Source: Chitinophagales bacterium (GTDB lineage Bacteria; Bacteroidota; Bacteroidia; Chitinophagales; UBA10324). From it: 64,000 nt of DNA. Made by a program: the position numbers and the translations under genes. The stretch spans positions 254,732-318,731 of the forward strand of contig JAIBAY010000001.1 in assembly GCA_019694975.1 (NCBI GenBank). The letters run 5' to 3'. Of this stretch, positions 47,047 to 55,418 are shown in pieces; the first letter of the stretch is position 1, and each line of letters opens with the position of its first letter. Under the pieces are notes generated by a model. The model was not told where the DNA came from, did no database searches, and saw only the letters and a program-made list of their open reading frames with translations.

Positions 47047-47769
47047 ATGACACCTACTATTGTTGCCATTGGTGGAGGAAGCATGGCGGAAGGTGTCAAC
47101 CTGTCTATCTACCATGAAATTGTCCGGCTATCCGGAAAGAAAAAACCTTCAGCACTATTTATCCCTACCGCTTCCGGTGATGATCTCAGTTATGTTGCAA
47201 ACTTCCGGGATGTTTTCGGAAAGCAACTTGGCTGTCATACGGAATCCCTGCTGTTATTAAAAAACGCGCCTGCTCCAGCTGACATTAAAAAGCTTATCCG
47301 GCAGGCTGACATCATCTACGTTGGCGGTGGCAACACTTTGATGATGATGCGGCGCTGGAGATTCCTAAGCGTTGACAAACTGCTGCTAAAGGCTGCGCAG
47401 GAAGGAAAAGTTCTGGCCGGAACAAGTGCCGGCGCTATCTGCTGGTTTCAATATGGCCATAGTGATTCTGAATTTTATTACCATCCTGAAGACTGGCAAT
47501 GGATACGGGTAAAATGCCTTGGCATCATTCCATTTACCGCTTGCCCGCATTGCCTGAAAGAAGGAAGGCTTGCGCATTTTGTACAGATGATAAAAAATCA
47601 CGGTGGCACCGGCATTGCGCTCGACGACTGCACTGCTTTTGAATTCGTAGATGGCCGGTTCCGCATTCTTCGTTCCAATGATGCAGCACAGGCATTCAGA
47701 ATAGAGAAGATAAACGGGCAGGTGATCACGACATCTTTTGAAGTCTCAGACAGATTTCAGGATTTATAA
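47047..47769 (+). CDS. Peptidase E-like (family S51) serine peptidase
   Basis: The 240-residue cytoplasmic protein is of the dipeptidase E/cyanophycinase clan. Landmarks are VAIGGGS at the N-terminus, IIYVGGGNTLMMMRRWR (89-105), the nucleophile elbow AGTSAGAICWF with Ser127, and the region HCLKEGR near 177, where the catalytic His is expected. Family members cleave Asp-Xaa dipeptides; the exact specificity here is inferred only from family. It is convergent with the DUF4468 gene. Confidence 0.85.
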   Translation: MTPTIVAIGGGSMAEGVNLSIYHEIVRLSGKKKPSALFIPTASGDDLSYVANFRDVFGKQLGCHTESLLLLKNAPAPADIKKLIRQADIIYVGGGNTLMMMRRWRFLSVDKLLLKAAQEGKVLAGTSAGAICWFQYGHSDSEFYYHPEDWQWIRVKCLGIIPFTACPHCLKEGRLAHFVQMIKNHGGTGIALDDCTAFEFVDGRFRILRSNDAAQAFRIEKINGQVITTSFEVSDRFQDL

Positions 47770-47796
47770 TATCCCGTGAGAAATCTATTGAAATTG

Positions 47797-47818
47797 CTGT
47801 TTCACCAATTTGAAACAG
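47797..47818. terminator. Hairpin between convergent genes
   Basis: The 8-bp stem CTGTTTCA (47797-47804) and TGAAACAG (47811-47818) has a 6-nt loop and lies in the 78-bp gap between the convergent peptidase E and DUF4468 genes. No T-run follows on either side, so bidirectional terminator function is only possible. Confidence 0.35.
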
Positions 47819-47847
47819 GTCACCCATAGCAAATGCTATATCACGGT

Positions 47848-48477
47848 TTACCATTCATCTTTCTTCACTTTCACACTGGGTTCTTTCATCGACTCCTTCA
47901 GATTGTTGATCAGCTCTCTGAAATTCTTATCAGCTTCCTGCAACGTATTGTAGTTGTCTGCGATATTCGGATCATTTTCATTGAACAACTTTTCAATCGG
48001 TTCATAACTGGCAGCCTTCAGGTTAACATCCTTAATCTCATACCTGTATTTGCCGTCTTTAAACCCCAGCACTAATGTGTACCGGATGATGGCAGCCTGG
48101 GCTTTAACTCCGTTTTTCAAGATACGGTACACCGGAAATTGCGGCTTCATGGTCAATAAACCGCTTACGGAATCTGAAGATTCGAGAAAGCCTGCCGGAT
48201 TTTTGAAGTACGATTTCATCCATTGCTGCGAACGCCGGTACAACTCCAGCTTTTCTACCCCATCCATGGGAACCACTTCCATATAATACACCTGCTCGTT
48301 TTCATCATTCAGGGGAAGGTCAGGCTTCACCGGCCTGTCCTTTTGCGCATTTGCCGTCAAGCCCGTCCATAACAGGCAACAAAACCAGAAAAATCCCTTT
48401 AAAGGAACTGCGAATAATTTCCGTATGGAAAAATCCAATGATACATCAGGGGTAAAAGTTTGATCATTCATCATCAT
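47848..48477 (-). CDS. DUF4468 exported protein
   Basis: The 209-residue protein has a hydrophobic export signal at about 27-45 ending TANAQ. A DUF4468-like domain (a TBP-like fold of unknown function found in Bacteroidota) follows at about 60-150, with YYMEVVPMDGVEKLELYRR, QWMKSYF and RYTLVLGFKDGKYRYEI. The C-terminal 60 residues are charged and probably helical (LQEADKNFRELINNLKE). The n-region before the signal is long, so the real start may be internal, but no later Met fits. It is divergent from gyrB. Confidence 0.72.
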   Translation of the reverse strand: MMMNDQTFTPDVSLDFSIRKLFAVPLKGFFWFCCLLWTGLTANAQKDRPVKPDLPLNDENEQVYYMEVVPMDGVEKLELYRRSQQWMKSYFKNPAGFLESSDSVSGLLTMKPQFPVYRILKNGVKAQAAIIRYTLVLGFKDGKYRYEIKDVNLKAASYEPIEKLFNENDPNIADNYNTLQEADKNFRELINNLKESMKEPSVKVKKDEW

Positions 48478-48657
48478 CTGACAAGTTAAAATGCTGTTAA
48501 AAATGAAAGGCGAAAAATACTTAAAAATGATGCCACGTTATGCATGCTAAAACACCTTGTCCTCTGCTGAAAATACAGGAGGATTTTAAACAAATTCCTG
48601 TTCATAAAATGTTCCGGAAATCATTGGATTGCATGCGTTTTCATCATATTAAAACAG

Positions 48658-48665
48658 TACCTTCG
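48658..48665 (+). promoter_or_regulatory. Putative -7 box (TACCTTCG) for gyrB
   Basis: TACCTTCG differs from TAnnTTTG by one base and lies 36 bases before the GTG start. A TTG at 48629-48631 is 26 bases upstream, a little far. Confidence 0.4.
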
Positions 48666-48701
48666 CGAAGTTATTTTTTCATAGTAATAATCCCCTGAAA
48701 A

Positions 48702-50678
48702 GTGATCACAGAAGACGTAAAAGACGAGGTAAAATCCAGCCGGAAAAAGAGCGATTATACGGCTGAAAATATACAGGTGCTGGAAGGACTGGAAGCCGTA
48801 CGCAAGCGGCCTGCCATGTATATTGGCGATATCGGTACCCGCGGACTCCACCACCTGGTGTATGAAGTGGTGGATAATTCGATTGACGAAGCATTAGCCG
48901 GCTATTGCAAAAACATTGATGTCTTCATCAACGAAGACAACTCCATCACCGTATCTGACGATGGTCGCGGTATTCCAACAGAAATCATGAAAAAGGAAGG
49001 CCGTTCGGCGCTTGAGGTTGTTATGACCGTGCTGCATGCCGGCGGTAAATTCAATAAAGACACTTATAAGGTTTCCGGCGGCTTACACGGCGTGGGTGTT
49101 TCCTGCGTAAATGCCTTATCTACACACCTGAAGGTGGTGGTGAACTATAATGGAAAGTCATTCGTACAGGAATATAACTGCGGTAAGCCTTTATATCCTG
49201 TAAAACAAACCGGCAGCAGCAATATTACCGGCACTTCCGTTACGTTTCTTCCCGATCCCACGATTTTCAAAACCACCGAGTTTAAGTATGATACAATAGA
49301 GGCCAGGTTGAAAGAGCTCAGTTTCCTGAATAAAGGCATCAGGCTCTCCCTCACCGACCGGCGGGAGAAGGATGAAAACGGTAATCATCCAACGGATGTA
49401 TTTCTGTCAAAAGGCGGATTGCAGGAGTTTGTGCAATACCTCGATGCCACCAGGGTTCCGTTGATACCGGACCCTATTGTGGTGGAAGGTGCCCGCGACC
49501 AGGTAATGGTGGAAATCGCCATGCAGTACAATACGGCATACAATGAAAATGTTCATTCTTACGTAAATAACATTAACACGCTGGAAGGTGGCACCCATGT
49601 CTCAGGTTTCAGAAGGGCAATTACCCGCGTTTTTAAAGCTTATGCCGAAAAAAACAACCTCTTCAGCAAAATCGACTTTGAGATCACTGGTGATGACTTC
49701 AGAGAAGGACTGACCGCTGTTATCTCCGTTAAAGTACCGGAACCACAGTTCGAAGGCCAAACCAAAACCAAACTCGGCAACTCGGAAGTATTAGGTGTGG
49801 TGGATACGAGCGTGGGCGAGATGCTGACCAATTACCTCGAGGAACATCCGCGTGAAGCAAAGGTCATTATCAGCAAAGTAGTGCTCACCGCCACGGCGCG
49901 CAATGCTGCCCGTAAGGCGAGGGAACTGGTGCAACGGAAAAATGGCTTAACAGGATCAGGTTTGCCGGGTAAGCTGGCTGACTGCTCCGATAATGATCCG
50001 GAAGCATGTGAACTCTACCTCGTGGAAGGTGATTCTGCCGGCGGAACAGCCAAGCAGGGACGCAACAGGCGCTTCCAGGCCATCCTTCCTTTGAGGGGAA
50101 AGATCCTGAATGTTGAAAAGGCCATGGAGCATAAGATTTATGATAACGAGGAAATCAAGAATATGTTTACCGCCATGGGCGTAAGCATCGGGACCGTCGG
50201 CGATGATAAAGCACTTAACCTGGAGAAACTCCGCTATCATAAGATCATCATCATGACAGATGCTGATGTGGATGGCAGCCACATTACAACCCTTATTCTC
50301 ACCTTCTTTTTCAGGTATATGAAGGCGCTGATTGAAACGGGCAAAATATACATTGCGGCACCACCGCTTTACCTGGTAAAAAAAGGCAAAGAGCAGCAAT
50401 ATTGCTGGGATGATGAAGACCGCAAAGCGGCAGTAACCAGAATTGGCGGTGGAAAGGATGATTCAGTGACGATACAACGGTACAAAGGTCTTGGTGAAAT
50501 GAATGCGGAACAGTTATGGGAAACCACCATGAATCCCGATACACGCACACTCTGGCAGGTGACTATTGAAAGTGCAGCAGAAGCAGATCACATCTTTTCG
50601 ATGCTGATGGGTGATGATGTGCCGCCACGTCGTGATTTTATTGAGAAACATGCAAAATACGCAAGGCTGGATATTTAA
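48702..50678 (+). CDS. gyrB: DNA gyrase subunit B
   Basis: The 658-residue GHKL ATPase and TOPRIM subunit of gyrase introduces negative supercoils with GyrA. Landmarks are ENIQVLEGLEAVRKRPAMYIGD, EVVDNSIDEALAG (Mg/ATP Asn), GLHGVGVS, the TOPRIM EGDSAGG and DADVDGSH, and the C-terminal YKGLGEMNAEQLW. The length is typical of Bacteroidota GyrB, without the long insertion of enterobacteria. The start is GTG at 48702. It is probably monocistronic, ending at a hairpin near 50697. Neither gyrA nor dnaA is nearby. Confidence 0.97.
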   Translation: MITEDVKDEVKSSRKKSDYTAENIQVLEGLEAVRKRPAMYIGDIGTRGLHHLVYEVVDNSIDEALAGYCKNIDVFINEDNSITVSDDGRGIPTEIMKKEGRSALEVVMTVLHAGGKFNKDTYKVSGGLHGVGVSCVNALSTHLKVVVNYNGKSFVQEYNCGKPLYPVKQTGSSNITGTSVTFLPDPTIFKTTEFKYDTIEARLKELSFLNKGIRLSLTDRREKDENGNHPTDVFLSKGGLQEFVQYLDATRVPLIPDPIVVEGARDQVMVEIAMQYNTAYNENVHSYVNNINTLEGGTHVSGFRRAITRVFKAYAEKNNLFSKIDFEITGDDFREGLTAVISVKVPEPQFEGQTKTKLGNSEVLGVVDTSVGEMLTNYLEEHPREAKVIISKVVLTATARNAARKARELVQRKNGLTGSGLPGKLADCSDNDPEACELYLVEGDSAGGTAKQGRNRRFQAILPLRGKILNVEKAMEHKIYDNEEIKNMFTAMGVSIGTVGDDKALNLEKLRYHKIIIMTDADVDGSHITTLILTFFFRYMKALIETGKIYIAAPPLYLVKKGKEQQYCWDDEDRKAAVTRIGGGKDDSVTIQRYKGLGEMNAEQLWETTMNPDTRTLWQVTIESAAEADHIFSMLMGDDVPPRRDFIEKHAKYARLDI

Positions 50679-50694
50679 GAAAGCCTCATATACC

Positions 50695-50746
50695 GGAGCC
50701 TGAAGCACTCACGTTAACTATCCTGTTTTCTTCAGGCTTCTTTTAT
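50695..50746 (+). terminator. Terminator after gyrB
   Basis: Stem AGCCTGAAG (50697-50705) and CTTCAGGCT (50730-50738), extendable by two pairs, encloses a 24-nt loop and is followed by TCTTTTATT. It lies 18 bp after the stop codon. Confidence 0.65.
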
Positions 50747-50769
50747 TCTTCCAACTTCAACGTAATACC

Positions 50770-51216
50770 ATGAAAAAGATAATCGCAATAGTAGCATTGG
50801 TTGTATTGACAAATTATGTGTCAGCGCAAACCATCAACGCCAGCCTTGTTCCACAGGTGGTGAAAAACAAAATGCAGGAAAAGTATCCTGCTGCCAAGGG
50901 CGTTTACTGGAAGCAGTCGGATGCCGGATTTATCGAAGCGAACTTCAGCGATAATGGCAAAAAGTGTAATGCCATTTTTCTTACTACCGGAGGATGGGTT
51001 AGCACCGATTGTGAAATTACGGCTGAAGAATTTCCGGCAGCGGCAAGCTCCTACCTCTCTAATCCTGCCAATGCTGATAAGGTGACAAAATACTATGCTT
51101 CAGATACCAAAGCCAAAGGCAGGCAATATTCTGCTGATGTTAAAAAAGACGGGAAAGCAATGCAGTTTATTTTCGACGGAGAAGGTAACCTGATCATGAA
51201 AGGGCCGAAGAATTAA
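50770..51216 (+). CDS. PepSY-like exported protein
   Basis: The 148-residue protein has a signal peptide 1-20 (TNYVSAQ). A PepSY-like (DUF2874/BLIP-related) domain follows, with VPQVVKNKMQEKYPAAKGVYWKQ near 27-49 and a second half of similar pattern ending VKKDGKAMQFIFDGEGNLI. Such small periplasmic proteins are common in Bacteroidota; an inhibitor-like or binding role is suspected for the fold but unproven. It is convergent with the glycosylphosphotransferase at 51274. Confidence 0.75.
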   Translation: MKKIIAIVALVVLTNYVSAQTINASLVPQVVKNKMQEKYPAAKGVYWKQSDAGFIEANFSDNGKKCNAIFLTTGGWVSTDCEITAEEFPAAASSYLSNPANADKVTKYYASDTKAKGRQYSADVKKDGKAMQFIFDGEGNLIMKGPKN

Positions 51217-51273
51217 TTTCGAGGTAGGCGCACATGAGGCGGATCACTGACAGTGAACTGCATCATAGTTGTC

Positions 51274-52695
51274 TTACTTTCCTCTTCCCTGTAAAATTGT
51301 TCTGAAGGTATAAAGCAATACCCTGAAGTCAAGCATCAGTGACATATTCTCAATATATAAAAGGTCATATTTCATCCTGGATATCATCTGATTCAGATTT
51401 TCTGCATATCCGAATTTCACCATACCGAGCGAGGTGATGCCGGGTTTTACACGAAGCAGGTGTTTGTAATCACTTGTCTGCATCAGAATCTGGTCGATAT
51501 AATACCTCCGTTCAGGCCGCGGGCCTACAATGCTCATTTCGCCTTTCAGTACATTATAAAACTGCGGCAGTTCGTCGAGCCTCCATTTGCGCATAATACG
51601 TCCCCAGGAAGTGATGCGCGGATCTTCATGCGATGACAATAATGGACCGTTGGTCTCCGCATTCGTAAACATGCTTCTGAACTTGTAAATTTTAAAAGGC
51701 TTATTGTAAATGCCGATCCTTTCCTGCGAATATATGATGCTGCCCGGCGACGAGAGCTTTACCTTGATGGCAACAAAAATATACAGTGGCAGCAGCATGA
51801 TGAGGAGTGTACCCGATATGGTGATATCGAGCATGCGCTTCATGATGCACTGCCATTCAGGCATCAGCTGCGGGTAAATTTCAATAAAAGACGCTCCCAA
51901 CAAGTGATTCATTCTGACTGAGCCTGTGAGAATATCAAACATGTCGGGCACAATCTTGATAATTACATTTTTATCAGCCAGTTGATTCAGGATTTCCTTA
52001 AGCTGATGATGTTCAGAAGATTCAATCGCCACGACGACCTGCTTTATGGAATGCGACATGATAATTTCTTCAAGACTGGTGAGTGCGCCCAGCTTGGGCA
52101 GGTAGGTGCTCAATCCATTGCCATTGCCGTTGGTATCAACGAAACCAATGAAGCGGTAGCCCTGTGATTTTGATTTCCCGTTGATCTCCTGGTATATTTC
52201 AATCGCACGTTTGTTGCCGCCTATAAACAATGTGGGAAAATAAACCTGCCCATTGATCATCTGCCGCTTTCCCGCATTCAGCACAATAAGTCTGCCGATA
52301 ATGGTGAGCACAACATGGATCACAAAAAGAATAAATACAGAACTGTAATAATCACGATAGCCCTGTACCTGATCGTCAATTAACACGCTGAAAAAAAGCA
52401 GGATAACGCCTGCCATAGTCACAAAAAGCGTCCTCGTCATTTCACCAACACGACTCTTGAGATAGATGCTTGTATAGGTTCCTGTTACAAAATACAAAAG
52501 CAGCCAGCCGAAAGGAATGATGACAATGCCCTGGATAAACCTTGGATCATTTAAGAATTGCGGGAACTGTTCAATGGGATAGTTATCAATGCAAAGCTTC
52601 CGTACGATAAAAAAAAGAGCCCACGACAGCAATGCCATCAGATAGTCCGTTATAGCATAGGGCACAATACCTTTTTGTTGAATCGTTTCTTTCAT
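51274..52695 (-). CDS. Polyprenyl glycosylphosphotransferase (WcaJ-like)
   Basis: The 473-residue membrane enzyme has four to five N-terminal membrane helices (to about residue 140), a Rossmann-like CoA-binding domain at about 145-255 (TLFIGGNKRAIEIYQ ... IVPDMFDIL), one more membrane segment at about 283-305, and the bacterial sugar transferase domain to the end. That domain carries KFRSMFTNAETNG, KWRLDELPQFYNVLKGEMSIVGPRPE and RVKPGITSLG. It loads a sugar phosphate on undecaprenyl phosphate to begin a polysaccharide. Its start lies only 6 bp after the stop of an unknown lipoprotein, so the two are probably coupled. It is the third initiating enzyme in this window. Confidence 0.9.
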   Translation of the reverse strand: MKETIQQKGIVPYAITDYLMALLSWALFFIVRKLCIDNYPIEQFPQFLNDPRFIQGIVIIPFGWLLLYFVTGTYTSIYLKSRVGEMTRTLFVTMAGVILLFFSVLIDDQVQGYRDYYSSVFILFVIHVVLTIIGRLIVLNAGKRQMINGQVYFPTLFIGGNKRAIEIYQEINGKSKSQGYRFIGFVDTNGNGNGLSTYLPKLGALTSLEEIIMSHSIKQVVVAIESSEHHQLKEILNQLADKNVIIKIVPDMFDILTGSVRMNHLLGASFIEIYPQLMPEWQCIMKRMLDITISGTLLIMLLPLYIFVAIKVKLSSPGSIIYSQERIGIYNKPFKIYKFRSMFTNAETNGPLLSSHEDPRITSWGRIMRKWRLDELPQFYNVLKGEMSIVGPRPERRYYIDQILMQTSDYKHLLRVKPGITSLGMVKFGYAENLNQMISRMKYDLLYIENMSLMLDFRVLLYTFRTILQGRGK

Positions 52696-52701
52696 GCTGC
52701 C

Positions 52702-53604
52702 CTAATTGCTCACCAGTTTAATGTTGTCAAGATAGATATGACCGCTATCCTGTGTATTATCAAATACTGCCCTGATCTGAATCTGAATCGACGTGGCATC
52801 CATCGACAAGACATCCTGTCCCATATTGAGGTAAATCTTGTTCCAGGTATCTTTTGGATTGATATTCCACTTGTACAATGAGGTATGACCAACATCGGTA
52901 GTGCCGTATATTCCGACTTCAAAAGGCTGGTCGCATTTATAATTCAGCTCAACATAAACCGGGCTTCCCCTCGAAATGGTAAATGAAGTAGTTGTTCTCC
53001 CTTCATAAAGATTGTGGCTACTGTCCAGATAAATATAACCGGAGAAATTACCTTCAAATACATTGGCAGTGGCACTGGTACGAATGAGGCCCGTATCTCC
53101 TGCAATAAGACTGAAAAGGTTGCCCGCTTCAAAGTCTTCGATGAAGGAAAATTTGGCATTTGTACGGTAGGAAAAATGCGGAGTGAGCTTATATACTTTG
53201 GTGGCTTCCAGATCCAATGTCAGCGTATCAGGATAATAAAAGGGGTAAATAGCCCTGGTGGATGAAATACCATTGTCAAGAATACCCGCGCTGATGATCA
53301 GGTAAGTTGCACCATTATTCAGCAGCGGAAAGACCTTGGGTATTTCATAAACGCCCTGGGCTGCATTATCCGCATCAATCCAAACGTCGGTAATCTTATG
53401 GGATGCCGAACCCTGCCCCGAATTGGTCGAAAGCGTGACATTATCTACCTGGAGATAGGCCGGTATCTGTTCTGCCGGATTGATTAGTTCACACGAAGGC
53501 GTTATGGCTGCGATAAGCCCAATGGATAGAATATACTGGGTGAGGGTAGAAATTCTCAAATCAAATAGGTTAATGAATTGTAAAGGGACAACGATGCCGG
53601 GCAT
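52702..53604 (-). CDS. Unrecognised exported protein, probable lipoprotein
   Basis: The 300-residue protein is of no family I recognise. Residues 22-37 are hydrophobic and end ITPSC (Cys38), a plausible lipobox, although the n-region is long; a TTG codon at residue 16 would give a more normal signal. The rest is beta-rich: residues about 45-140 (VDNVTLSTNSGQ ... LEATKVYKL) and a second half from about 150 (FIEDFEAGNLF ... SGHIYLDNIKLVSN) that looks like a jelly-roll or CBM-type sandwich. It is followed after 6 bp by the glycosylphosphotransferase and preceded (74 bp) by a sugar dehydrogenase. A role in surface polysaccharide handling is inference. Confidence 0.65.
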   Translation of the reverse strand: MPGIVVPLQFINLFDLRISTLTQYILSIGLIAAITPSCELINPAEQIPAYLQVDNVTLSTNSGQGSASHKITDVWIDADNAAQGVYEIPKVFPLLNNGATYLIISAGILDNGISSTRAIYPFYYPDTLTLDLEATKVYKLTPHFSYRTNAKFSFIEDFEAGNLFSLIAGDTGLIRTSATANVFEGNFSGYIYLDSSHNLYEGRTTTSFTISRGSPVYVELNYKCDQPFEVGIYGTTDVGHTSLYKWNINPKDTWNKIYLNMGQDVLSMDATSIQIQIRAVFDNTQDSGHIYLDNIKLVSN

Positions 53605-53678
53605 ATGTTATTATCAATAACCCAAAAAATATTTATCACCAAAAAAAGGTTGCAGGGAGACCGGCATCAACAGACAGA

Positions 53679-54653
53679 TCAGGAATTGGTACGCTCAATT
53701 TTTTCAATAATCTGATAGGCAATATTCATGGCATTGTAGCCATCAAGCAGGGTAACAGGCGGCTCTTTATCGGCAGCTATTGCTTCATTAAATAACTCAA
53801 GCTCCATTTTAATAGCGTTAATGGGTTTTACTTCAGGTCGTTCAAAATTTATCACCTTGGTTTCGGTATCACCCGTACTTAACTCAATGGCAAAGGGATT
53901 ATCGCTGTCGCGCTTATCGGAAAGCCGGATGATCTCCGCCTTCTTGTCGAGAAAATCAACGCTTATGTAACCATCTCTCTGAAACATGCGCATCTTCCTC
54001 ATTTGTTTTAAAGAGATGCGGCTGGCGGTAATATTTGCGACGCAGCCATTATCAAACTCAATTCTTGCATTTGCAATATCGGGTGAATGAGAAATCACTG
54101 CCACGCCGCTGGCGCTGATACGTTTCACGGTAGACTTCACCATGCTCAGGATAATATCAATATCATGAATCATCAGGTCAAGCACAACGGGTACATCCGT
54201 TCCCCTGGGATTAAACTGTGCAAGACGGTGTGTCTCAATGAACATCGGGTTCAGGGAATGCGATTTGATCGCCAGGAAAGCCGGATTGAACCGCTCCACA
54301 TGGCCAACCTGCGCCTTTATCCTGGCCTCCTCGGCAAGCTTAATGAGGTCATGTGCCTCCTGCAGCGTATTCGTTAAAGGCTTTTCAACAAATATGTGCT
54401 TTGATCTTTTAATGGCCTTTACCGCACATTCATAATGCGACAAGGTATTGGTAACAATATCCACCGCATCTACCTGCCCGATCAGTTCATCCAAGTTATC
54501 AAAGCGCGTGGCACCAAATTCCCGGGCAGCCTGAACCGCATTCTCATCATTCGGATCAAAAAAACCTACCAGTTCAAATTCAGGTATTTCCCGAATGAGC
54601 TTAAGATGGATTTTTCCCAAATGTCCGGTACCCAGCACTCCTATCTTTATCAT
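53679..54653 (-). CDS. Gfo/Idh/MocA family oxidoreductase
   Basis: The 324-residue NAD(P)-dependent dehydrogenase starts MIKIGVLGTGHLGKIH with a Rossmann dinucleotide loop. VEKPLTNTLQEAH (near 90-102) carries the catalytic Lys, and VVLDLMIHDIDIILSM near 165-180 carries the HD pair of the family. The open frame reaches 54815, but a -7 box lies at 54682-54689 inside that extension, so 54653 is taken as the start. It is the first gene of a likely three-gene unit with the lipoprotein and the glycosylphosphotransferase. The substrate is unknown; nucleotide sugar is possible. Confidence 0.87.
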   Translation of the reverse strand: MIKIGVLGTGHLGKIHLKLIREIPEFELVGFFDPNDENAVQAAREFGATRFDNLDELIGQVDAVDIVTNTLSHYECAVKAIKRSKHIFVEKPLTNTLQEAHDLIKLAEEARIKAQVGHVERFNPAFLAIKSHSLNPMFIETHRLAQFNPRGTDVPVVLDLMIHDIDIILSMVKSTVKRISASGVAVISHSPDIANARIEFDNGCVANITASRISLKQMRKMRMFQRDGYISVDFLDKKAEIIRLSDKRDSDNPFAIELSTGDTETKVINFERPEVKPINAIKMELELFNEAIAADKEPPVTLLDGYNAMNIAYQIIEKIERTNS

Positions 54654-54681
54654 ACTCAACAGAGGATTCTTAAAATCGGCG

Positions 54682-54689
54682 CAAAAATA
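54682..54689 (-). promoter_or_regulatory. -7 box (TATTTTTG) for the Gfo/Idh/MocA operon
   Basis: The minus-strand TATTTTTG matches fully. A TTG on the same strand (plus 54714-54716) is 24 bases upstream. The box lies 28 bases before the ATG at 54653. Confidence 0.52.
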
Positions 54690-54819
54690 AGTAAATGAAA
54701 TGACGGATGAATACAAGAAGTGTGGCGGGACACACCTGCCGGTTAAAAGCTGATGTGAATGCAAAGGAATTAGTTTACCCAATGCAGTCAGCACCCGGTT
54801 TCCATTCACACACAATGAT

Positions 54820-54827
54820 TACCTTTA
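54820..54827 (+). promoter_or_regulatory. Possible -7 box (TACCTTTA)
   Basis: TACCTTTA is one base off the consensus and lies 20 bases before the ATG at 54848. It supports that start over the upstream Met at 54707. Confidence 0.3.
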
Positions 54828-54847
54828 TCCACCTAAAAAAAGAACTT

Positions 54848-55300
54848 ATGATAAAAGAACTCATCAATCAGCATTCAGGCGACATCGCCGGTATGTTAGG
54901 AACCAAATACGGCCTCGACAGTAAACAAGCCACCAGCGCAGCTTCATCCATAACGGATGCAGTGGGTGGATTTTTTACGGATCAACTTTCATCAGGCAAA
55001 CTGGATCTCAGCCAGGTAACCGACCTCTTCAATAAGAACACACCGAATGAAAGCAATGCATTGTTTTCTCAGTTAAGCAGCATGGTGTCCGGCGCTCTCA
55101 GTTCAAATCCCAACTTGACCAAAGACCTTGTCTCAAAGATTTCCTCAGGCGGATTGAATGATATCATCGGGTTGCTGCAGGGAGGCAAACTGGGCAACAT
55201 CGATATGGGCACGATCACGAAAATTGCAGGTTCGCTTACCGGCAAAGGTGGTATCGGCGATATGCTTGGCGGGTTGAGCGGTCTTTTTGGAAAAAAATAA
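54848..55300 (+). CDS. Small helical protein, function unknown
   Basis: The 150-residue protein has no signal peptide. It is mostly helical, with an N-terminal MIKELINQHSGDIAGML and a Gly/Leu/Ser-rich C-terminal third (LLQGGKLGNID ... GDMLGGLSGLFGKK). The pattern recalls DUF937/YidB-type small bacterial proteins but I do not claim membership. The frame opens at 54707, but the A-rich stretch AAAAAAAGAAC directly before 54848 and the nearby -7 box favour this start. It is divergent from the Gfo/Idh/MocA operon. Confidence 0.7.
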   Translation: MIKELINQHSGDIAGMLGTKYGLDSKQATSAASSITDAVGGFFTDQLSSGKLDLSQVTDLFNKNTPNESNALFSQLSSMVSGALSSNPNLTKDLVSKISSGGLNDIIGLLQGGKLGNIDMGTITKIAGSLTGKGGIGDMLGGLSGLFGKK

Positions 55301-55418
55301 AGCTTGTCCTGTTTGATATTACAGCACTCCGGATCTACTACCATTTGCAGCAAACTTTTTTTGCATGCTGCCTGATTCGGTTGATGAACAGGACCGTTTT
55401 AATTCTAATGTATAGTGC

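Noticed and set aside
48478..50700. Replication origin near gyrB
   Set aside because: No dnaA, no cluster of DnaA boxes (TTATCCACA-like) and no AT-rich repeats were seen; gyrB is not a reliable origin marker in Bacteroidota.
51244..51256. Palindrome TCACTG-A-CAGTGA between convergent genes
   Set aside because: It is only six base pairs with a one-base centre, has no T-run and no second copy nearby; it cannot fold as a terminator and may be chance.
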